Shown here piece by piece: positions 6,172-10,425 of a DNA stretch of 10,425 nt. This stretch comes from Asticcacaulis sp. UBA2476 (lineage in GTDB: Bacteria > Pseudomonadota > Alphaproteobacteria > Caulobacterales > Caulobacteraceae). How positions within the stretch are numbered: the stretch's first letter is position 1; each line of letters begins with the position of its first letter. The notes under the pieces are model-generated. The model was not told the DNA's origin. It ran no database searches and saw nothing but the letters and a program-made list of their open reading frames with translations. The stretch lies in contig DDPE01000059.1 in the NCBI GenBank assembly GCA_002342035.1, positions 1 to 10,425 of the forward strand, in the 5' to 3' direction. Both the position numbers and the translations under genes were made by a program.

Positions 6172-6372
6172 ATGTGCACGCAATTCATTCAGGCTGAAAT
6201 CGAATGCCTCCACTATCTTATTGACGGAACAGAGTCCGTGGTTACGGAGACGAATCTCAACTACCCGCTACACGACATTTGCCAAGACCGAAACTACCGC
6301 TTCATCGCACAGCTAAAGTTTTTACGAGGCGAGATAAGCTCTTCAGAATTACGGGCCATTGATCCATTTTAA
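6172..6372 (+). CDS. Small hypothetical protein, 66 aa
   Basis: I do not recognise this protein. It begins MCTQFIQAEIECLHYLI, has an acidic middle, and ends LRGEISSSELRAIDPF. It appears soluble and mainly helical, with three Cys and no signal peptide or known motif. The main reason to accept it is an excellent ribosome-binding site, AGGAGA, 5 nt before the ATG at 6172-6174, a spacing few random frames have. An overlapping plus-strand frame (6107-6316) lacks such a site and is rejected. The surrounding DNA is AT-richer than the housekeeping genes, so the gene may be accessory or recently acquired. It is convergent with mutT and lies 160 bp after tRNA-Thr. A short hairpin (6383-6403) follows the stop. 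Confidence 0.55.
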   Translation: MCTQFIQAEIECLHYLIDGTESVVTETNLNYPLHDICQDRNYRFIAQLKFLRGEISSSELRAIDPF

Positions 6373-6380
6373 GCATCGGA

Positions 6381-6403
6381 GGCGCTCCGTTCTTACAGGA
6401 GCG
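6381..6403. repeat. Second copy of the GGCGCTCC hairpin
   Basis: GGCGCTCCGTT (6381-6391) and CAGGAGCG (6396-6403) are both present in the infA leader at 2312-2330, where they abut; here CTTA separates them. The core CGCTCC/GGAGCG forms a 6-bp stem with a 9-nt loop. It lies 8 nt after the small gene's stop and could act as a 3' end stabiliser. There is no T-run. Confidence 0.45.
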
Positions 6404-6445
6404 GATATCTAGAAATAGCCATTATGCCAAATGTTGTACCCCTTT

Positions 6446-6509
6446 CCCCGTTTCGGGGTAACGGGGCGGCCCCTTCCATCTTTTTGCTCAAGCAAAAAGA
6501 TGGAAGGGG
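6446..6509. terminator. Hairpin cluster between convergent genes, including a 19-bp perfect inverted repeat
   Basis: Arms 6470-6488 (CCCCTTCCATCTTTTTGCT) and 6491-6509 are perfect reverse complements separated by 2 bases (effective loop TCAA). The right arm ends 3 nt after the mutT stop in minus-strand order. Just left of it CCCCG (6446-6450) can pair with CGGGG (6454-6458), or CCCCGTT (6446-6452) with AACGGGG (6460-6466); the G-runs can also pair with CCCC at 6470-6473. Position between converging genes suggests bidirectional termination, but the T/A-runs lie inside the stem rather than after it, which is atypical. Confidence 0.6.
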
Positions 6510-6512
6510 GAG

Positions 6513-6911
6513 TTATATAAAATCGACCAGATAGGCGACCAGAGGATCATCGGCAGGCGGCATGGGATAGCTGCGCATGTCCTTGGGCTTTACCCATTTG
6601 ATAGCCTGATGCTCAATAGCCGTGGGTTGCCCTTCCCAGCGGCGGATCAGGTACAGCGGCATCAGCAGGTGAAACGTCTCATAGGTGTGGGACGCGAACA
6701 CAAATGGCGCCAGGCACGCCTGCTTGACGGTTATGCCCAGTTCTTCGTGCAGTTCGCGGATCAGGGCCGCTTCGGGGGTTTCCCCGTCCTCGACCTTGCC
6801 GCCCGGAAACTCCCACAGCCCCGCCAGTTGCTTGCCCTGCGGCCGTTGCGCGATCAGCACTCGACCATCGTCATCAACAAGGGCGGCGGCGACTACCAGG
6901 ACGGTTTTCAT
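6513..6911 (-). CDS. mutT: MutT-type Nudix hydrolase (8-oxo-dGTP diphosphatase)
   Basis: A 132-aa protein with a perfect Nudix box at residues 38-60: G38, E44, then R52-E53, E56-E57 and G59 in the REL-HEELGI part. It also has MutT features such as AQRPQGKQLAGLWEFPGGK before the box and a conserved EHQAIKWVKP segment. MutT hydrolyses oxidised dGTP so it is not misincorporated into DNA. Assignment as MutT proper rather than another small Nudix enzyme rests on the LAGLWEFPGGK context. I chose ATG at 6909-6911 because it overlaps the upstream gene's stop (ATGA); a TTG three codons earlier would add only CIM-type residues. It is the last gene of the argJ operon, ending next to the 19-bp hairpin. 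Confidence 0.92.
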   Translation of the reverse strand: MKTVLVVAAALVDDDGRVLIAQRPQGKQLAGLWEFPGGKVEDGETPEAALIRELHEELGITVKQACLAPFVFASHTYETFHLLMPLYLIRRWEGQPTAIEHQAIKWVKPKDMRSYPMPPADDPLVAYLVDFI

Positions 6912-7267
6912 GATACACAATCACTTTCAGTGTCAATCCAGCATTCGATTGAAAAGTGCTTACCCTCGGCATTTAAAGTAGCCACCAAGAGTTTAAGCTC
7001 TTCTTCCATGAGCTTAAACTTCTCAGACCATGAAAGTTGAGCTTTTGGAAAGCCCCACATACCAAGATCACTACGGGGCATTAGACCTTCGTCAGTCTGT
7101 TCATAAACATCTGTCCAGTCTACGATTGCTCCGCGACCAACGACATATTCAGCAAATTTAACAAAAACGGGTAATGAGAAATAGGGTGAGCCCGCGCCTG
7201 TTTGTGCAGCGATCCATGCCGTTTCAAAGTCTATGGAGTCCTGACTTACCTGCCACTCATCGTCCAT
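6908..7267 (-). CDS. Hypothetical protein, 119 aa, between argJ and mutT
   Basis: I do not recognise this protein. It begins MDDEWQVSQDSIDFETAW, is acidic, and has six Trp spread over its length (for example VDWTDV, GMWGF, LSWSE, ECWID). The C-terminal part has a helix KFKLMEEELKLLVATLN and then a strand-like HFSIECWI. There is no signal peptide, membrane segment or known motif; it looks like a small soluble alpha/beta domain. The ATG lies 2 bp after the argJ stop (AGG about 12 nt upstream), and its TGA overlaps the mutT ATG, so it is translated as part of the operon. Its base composition is visibly AT-richer than argJ and mutT, hinting at later insertion into the operon. An intact frame with coupled ends argues that it is expressed. 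Confidence 0.75.
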   Translation of the reverse strand: MDDEWQVSQDSIDFETAWIAAQTGAGSPYFSLPVFVKFAEYVVGRGAIVDWTDVYEQTDEGLMPRSDLGMWGFPKAQLSWSEKFKLMEEELKLLVATLNAEGKHFSIECWIDTESDCVS

Positions 7268-7269
7268 GA

Positions 7270-8679
7270 CTACGACCTGTAATCACCATTAATGCTGATA
7301 TAGCCATGCGTCAGGTCGCAGGTGTAGACATGCGCAGCACCGCGGCCGACGCCGACATCGACGCTGACTTCAAGCTCGGCGTTTTTCATATAGGCGCTCA
7401 TGGCCGCTTCGTCATAATTCAACGACACAGCGCCGTTTTCGGCGGCGACAAGGTCACCGAATTTGATCGAGATGCGGTCGCGATCGACCTCTTCCTCGGT
7501 CTTGCCCACCGCCATGACGATCCGGCCCCAGTTAGCGTCTTCACCCGCAAAGGCGGTCTTGACCAGCGGGCTTTCGGCGATCGACTTGGCGATCTTGCGC
7601 GCCGACGCCGGTGATGACGCGCCGGTCACATTGATCTTGACCAGCTTACGCGCCCCTTCGCCGTCGCGCACCAGTTGGATGGCGAGGTTATGCATGACCT
7701 TTTCCAGCTTGACGCGGAAGTCGGCCAGCCGCCGGTCACCGGCACGGCTGATCTTGGGCGAGCGTGACGCTCCCGTCGCAAACAGCAAGGCCGTGTCGTT
7801 GGTCGAGGTATCGCCATCGACGGTGACACAATTGAACGTCGTGCGGGTATAAAGCCCCAGCAGGGATTGCAGCACACCTGCCGACAGGTTGGCGTCGGTG
7901 ACGATAAAGGCCAGCATGGTGGCCATATCGGGCGCGATCATGCCTGACCCCTTGGCGATCCCGGCGATGCGCACCTCGACTCCGTCGATTTCGGCAAATT
8001 CGTAGGCGCCCTTGGGGAAGGTGTCGGTGGTCATGATCGCCTGCGCCGCCTGATGCCAGGCATCGGCTTTGAAACCGGCATCGATTTCCGGCAACTTGGC
8101 GGCGATCTTGGCGTCGTCCAGCACCTGACCGATCACGCCGGTGGACGCCAGCATGATGTCGCGTTGACGGCAATCGAGCCTGCGCGATACGGCGGCGGCG
8201 GTGCGGCGGGCGGCATCGGCCCCCAGCTTGCCCGTAAAGGCATTGGCGCAGCCGGCATTGACCACGAGGGCTCGGATTTCGCTGCCTTCGTTGGCGGCCA
8301 GTTGCTTCTTGCACCAGTCAACGGGCGCCGAACCGATGGTGTGACGGGTAAAAACGCCCGCCGCCGTGGTGCCTTCGATAAATTTCATGACCAGCAGGTC
8401 GGGCCGGACATGTTTGTAAAATCCGGCGCTGGCAATGGCAATTTCGACACCCGCGACCACCGGCATTACCGGCAGAGGTTGCATCAGCGGCGACACCTCA
8501 AGACCGGGCTTGCCTGTGGTTGGTTTCGCGGGCTCAACCGACGCAGGCGTGCCAAGACCGGCCATTTCCGCTCCCGTCTGCACGGCACGTTTCAGCGCAT
8601 TCGCCAACGGGTCGAGCGCACGCTCCAGACCGCTTGATGGCGAAGACGATGAGGCACCGGAAGTCGGGGTTTTGGTCAC
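7270..8679 (-). CDS. argJ: Glutamate N-acetyltransferase / amino-acid N-acetyltransferase
   Basis: ArgJ recycles the acetyl group from N-acetylornithine to glutamate in the cyclic arginine pathway; bifunctional forms also use acetyl-CoA. Counted from the GTG start, the precursor self-cleaves before T254 (in APDMATMLAF), which becomes the N-terminal nucleophile. The oxyanion-hole motif STGVIG, the conserved NAGCANAFTG and the C-terminal THGYISINGDYRS are all present. I chose GTG at 8677-8679 because GGAG lies 7 nt before it, giving 469 aa. A TTG at 8737-8739 would lengthen it by 20 residues without a ribosome-binding site. An ATG at 8563-8565 (GGAG 4 nt upstream) would shorten it. From GTG there is a Ser/Thr/Pro/Ala-rich extension of about 55 residues before the family core at VSPLMQPLP. 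It follows the parvulin gene by 77 bp. Confidence 0.95.
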   Translation of the reverse strand: MTKTPTSGASSSSPSSGLERALDPLANALKRAVQTGAEMAGLGTPASVEPAKPTTGKPGLEVSPLMQPLPVMPVVAGVEIAIASAGFYKHVRPDLLVMKFIEGTTAAGVFTRHTIGSAPVDWCKKQLAANEGSEIRALVVNAGCANAFTGKLGADAARRTAAAVSRRLDCRQRDIMLASTGVIGQVLDDAKIAAKLPEIDAGFKADAWHQAAQAIMTTDTFPKGAYEFAEIDGVEVRIAGIAKGSGMIAPDMATMLAFIVTDANLSAGVLQSLLGLYTRTTFNCVTVDGDTSTNDTALLFATGASRSPKISRAGDRRLADFRVKLEKVMHNLAIQLVRDGEGARKLVKINVTGASSPASARKIAKSIAESPLVKTAFAGEDANWGRIVMAVGKTEEEVDRDRISIKFGDLVAAENGAVSLNYDEAAMSAYMKNAELEVSVDVGVGRGAAHVYTCDLTHGYISINGDYRS

Positions 8680-8756
8680 AGGCAAACTCCACAAAACAGA
8701 CAGGCTAAGCCCCTTATCAGAGGCCAAACCGTTCGCCAAATAAAGATTTTACAAAC

Positions 8757-9728
8757 CTATCGCGCTGCGGGCGCAGGCGCGGCTGAGGCCGCCTCGGATG
8801 CCGATTCTGATGCCATTTCGACCGCCTGAGCCGCCGATGCCGGTTCCTCATCGGCGCCGACGCCAAAGTCGGAATCCTTGACCAGCATTTTCACCTCTGC
8901 CTTATCGCGCAGCTTGGTCAGCAGGATGCGCACCTGATCATAGGTCAGAAAGCGCAGGATCTGCGGGCGGGCTTCATCGAGTGACAGAGGCTGTTCCTGA
9001 CGGCGATCTTCGACCTTCAAAATCGCAAAGCCGCCGTCAATCTCAATCGGACCGGCGATCTGACCGGGCTTAGCGTTGGCCAGCACACCCTTATAGGCCG
9101 CAGGCATGACATCAGTGGTGAAATAACCCATATCGCCGCCATTAAAACGCGTCGCCTGATCGGTCGATTTCTCCATCGCCAGGGCCTCAAACATCGATCC
9201 GGCCTGAAGTTGCTTGATGATCGCCTCGCCCTCTTCGCGGGTACGAGTCATGATCAGGCGTGCGCGGATTTCTTCGGACTGCTTGGCGAGTTTGAGCTGT
9301 TCTTCGTACAGGTTCTTGACGGCATTATCATCAATCGCCGCATCGACGGTATTTTCGACCAGCATGTCCCCTAAAATTCGCTCGCGCGCCGCCGCCAGAC
9401 GGCGCTGGGCCACAATCGATTTATCAAGGCCGTTCTTGACCGCCTCACGCGCCAGAAGCTTTTGGTCGATGACTTCCTCCAGCATCCGCCGGAACAGATC
9501 AGACGTGATATCGAGCGGCTCACCTTCACCGATCAGGCCTTGCGCGACCGCTTCATTGCGCACGTCGGACGCCCATACGGTCTGGTCTTCGATCTTGGCC
9601 ACAGCGGTGTCACCGGGCTCCGGCGCAGGCTCATTAATCGAGGGCTTATCACAGGCCGAAATGACCATGGCCATCATCAAACCGGTCACCGCCAGAACTA
9701 TTTTACCCTTACCCATGCCAAACCCCAT
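8757..9728 (-). CDS. Parvulin-type peptidyl-prolyl isomerase, predicted lipoprotein
   Basis: A 323-aa protein from the ATG at 9726-9728, which has GGGAG 5 nt upstream (a TTG 15 bp earlier is less likely). Residues 1-25 are a lipoprotein signal (basic GKGK, hydrophobic LAVTGLMMAMV) with lipobox ISAC, so C26 would be lipidated and the protein anchored on the periplasmic side of a membrane. A SurA-like N-terminal chaperone helix region precedes the rotamase domain at about 153-243, with IRARLIM, GGDMGYFTTDVMPAAY and KPGQIAGPIEIDGGFAILKVEDRR. The last ~30 residues are Ala/Ser/Glu-rich and probably disordered. Such proteins assist folding of exported or outer-membrane proteins, or act as general foldases like PrsA. 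It leads the argJ-mutT group and is divergent from secA, fitting an export theme, though its clients are unknown. Confidence 0.9.
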   Translation of the reverse strand: MGFGMGKGKIVLAVTGLMMAMVISACDKPSINEPAPEPGDTAVAKIEDQTVWASDVRNEAVAQGLIGEGEPLDITSDLFRRMLEEVIDQKLLAREAVKNGLDKSIVAQRRLAAARERILGDMLVENTVDAAIDDNAVKNLYEEQLKLAKQSEEIRARLIMTRTREEGEAIIKQLQAGSMFEALAMEKSTDQATRFNGGDMGYFTTDVMPAAYKGVLANAKPGQIAGPIEIDGGFAILKVEDRRQEQPLSLDEARPQILRFLTYDQVRILLTKLRDKAEVKMLVKDSDFGVGADEEPASAAQAVEMASESASEAASAAPAPAAR

Positions 9729-9896
9729 ATATCCGCTCCCCAAATACGTCCACGCTTGCGGTGTACGTTGACATACACCAGTTGGCCGCTTAAGTCAGTC
9801 CCCGCGCTTGAATAAGGCGCGAACCATACTATTTGCAGTGATATCCTCCGCACTGTTCACGCGGACATCATATAATTCAAGCATAGAGTTCTTCGA
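9729..9896. promoter_or_regulatory. Divergent regulatory region between parvulin gene and secA
   Basis: This 168-bp region must hold both promoters. On the plus strand TTGACA (9768-9773) is followed after 14 nt by GCTTAAGT (9788-9795), a partial match to the Caulobacter-type -10. A perfect TATAAT occurs at 9871-9876, 20 bp before the secA ATG, but lacks a -35. A dyad, GGTGTA (9760-9765) with TACACC (9774-9779), overlaps the TTGACA. No gene lies here. Confidence 0.45.
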
Positions 9897-10425
9897 ATGC
9901 TGGCATTTGCCCAAAAGCTATTCGGCTCATCCAATGAGCGTAAAGTTAAGTCCATGATGCAGCGCGCGACGCGCATTTCGGCGCTTGAGCCGAAATATAA
10001 GGCCATGAGCGACGACGAGCTTTCGGGCCAGACCGTCCTGTTCAAAGAGCGCATTGCGGGCGGCGCCTCGCTTGATTCGCTGCTGGAAGAAGCCTTTGCG
10101 GTAGTGCGCGAAGCCGCCTGGCGCACCATCGGTCAGCGCCCTTATGATGTGCAGTTGACCGGCGCCATGATCCTGCACGACGGCGGCATTGCCGAAATGC
10201 GCACCGGTGAAGGCAAGACCCTTGTCGGCACCCTGCCGGTTTATCTTAATGCGCTGGCCGGTAAGGGCGTTCACGTCATCACCGTCAATGACTATCTGGC
10301 CCGCCGCGACTGTGAGTTCATGAGCCGGGTCTATAAGTTCTTAGGTATGACTACCGGTGTGGTCGTACAGGGCATCAGCCAGCCTGAGCGCAAGGCCGCC
10401 TATAATGCCGACATCACCTACGGCA
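9897..10425 (+). CDS. secA: Protein translocase ATPase SecA, N-terminal part
   Basis: The frame starting at ATG 9897-9899 stays open to the window edge (176 full codons) and is unmistakably SecA, the ATPase that drives unfolded preproteins through SecYEG. It begins MLAFAQKLFGSSNERKVK. It then has the nucleotide-site Q motif QRPYDVQLTGA (residues 80-90), Walker A in MRTGEGKTL (101-109, K107), and the motif VNDYLARRD (130-138). The helicase-like NBD1 is therefore intact as far as seen; the remaining ~700 residues lie outside. The ribosome-binding site is weak (GAG about 9 nt upstream), but the start matches the family N terminus. The gene is divergent from the parvulin lipoprotein gene. Minus-strand frames opposite it are shadows. 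Confidence 0.97.
   Translation, partial: MLAFAQKLFGSSNERKVKSMMQRATRISALEPKYKAMSDDELSGQTVLFKERIAGGASLDSLLEEAFAVVREAAWRTIGQRPYDVQLTGAMILHDGGIAEMRTGEGKTLVGTLPVYLNALAGKGVHVITVNDYLARRDCEFMSRVYKFLGMTTGVVVQGISQPERKAAYNADITYG

Noticed and set aside
6107..6316. Alternative 69-aa plus-strand frame
   Set aside because: Starts at a GTG within a palindrome with no ribosome-binding site and overlaps the better-supported 6172-6372 frame.
7736..8314. 192-aa minus-strand frame inside argJ
   Set aside because: Out-of-frame shadow of argJ with Arg-rich, low-complexity composition.
9927..10274. Minus-strand frames opposite secA
   Set aside because: secA itself is an open plus-strand frame running to the window edge with clear motifs, so these are shadows.

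Overview
The window reads as an ordinary chromosomal segment of an alphaproteobacterium, most likely of the Caulobacterales (Caulobacter/Asticcacaulis type). That placement is an inference from the gene sets (infA-maf-RNase E/G-yacG-tRNA-Phe; murA-DUF2948-UPF0262; parvulin-argJ-mutT next to a divergent secA), the UPF0262 and DUF2948 families, and the moderately high GC content. Nearly everything lies on the minus strand. The plus strand carries only tRNA-Thr, one small unknown gene and the start of secA.

Layout. Positions 1-48: 5' part of tRNA-Phe(GAA), minus strand, cut by the window edge, with its own sigma70-like promoter. Positions 155-2258 (minus): a tight operon infA > maf > RNase E/G-like > yacG. 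Positions 2384-2948 (minus): a small secreted beta-barrel outer-membrane protein with its own terminator and a long 303-bp upstream region. That region holds a perfect 16-bp palindrome overlapping a plausible promoter. Positions 3252-5487 (minus): murA > DUF2948 > UPF0262, preceded by a 65-aa basic protein (5568-5765). Positions 5877-6048 (plus): promoter, tRNA-Thr(GGT) and terminator. Positions 6049-6512: an AT-richer interval with one small unknown gene (6172-6372) and a cluster of strong hairpins. Positions 6513-9728 (minus): parvulin-type lipoprotein > argJ > unknown 119-aa gene > mutT. Positions 9897-10425 (plus): N-terminal 176 codons of secA, divergent from the parvulin gene.

How it fits together. 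The genes are mostly housekeeping: translation initiation (infA), nucleotide pool sanitation (maf, mutT), RNA processing (RNase E/G-like), gyrase control (yacG), peptidoglycan precursor synthesis (murA), arginine synthesis (argJ), periplasmic folding of exported proteins (parvulin lipoprotein) and protein export (secA). I saw no phage, CRISPR, transposase, toxin-antitoxin or defence genes. The parts worth a second look are regulatory and accessory: the palindromic operator upstream of the outer-membrane protein, the hairpin cluster at 6446-6509, a hairpin sequence present twice (2312-2332 and 6381-6403), two unrecognised AT-richer small genes, and the absence of hisD and the low-molecular-weight phosphatase from an otherwise familiar cluster. 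I do not see convincing evidence of a new multi-gene system.
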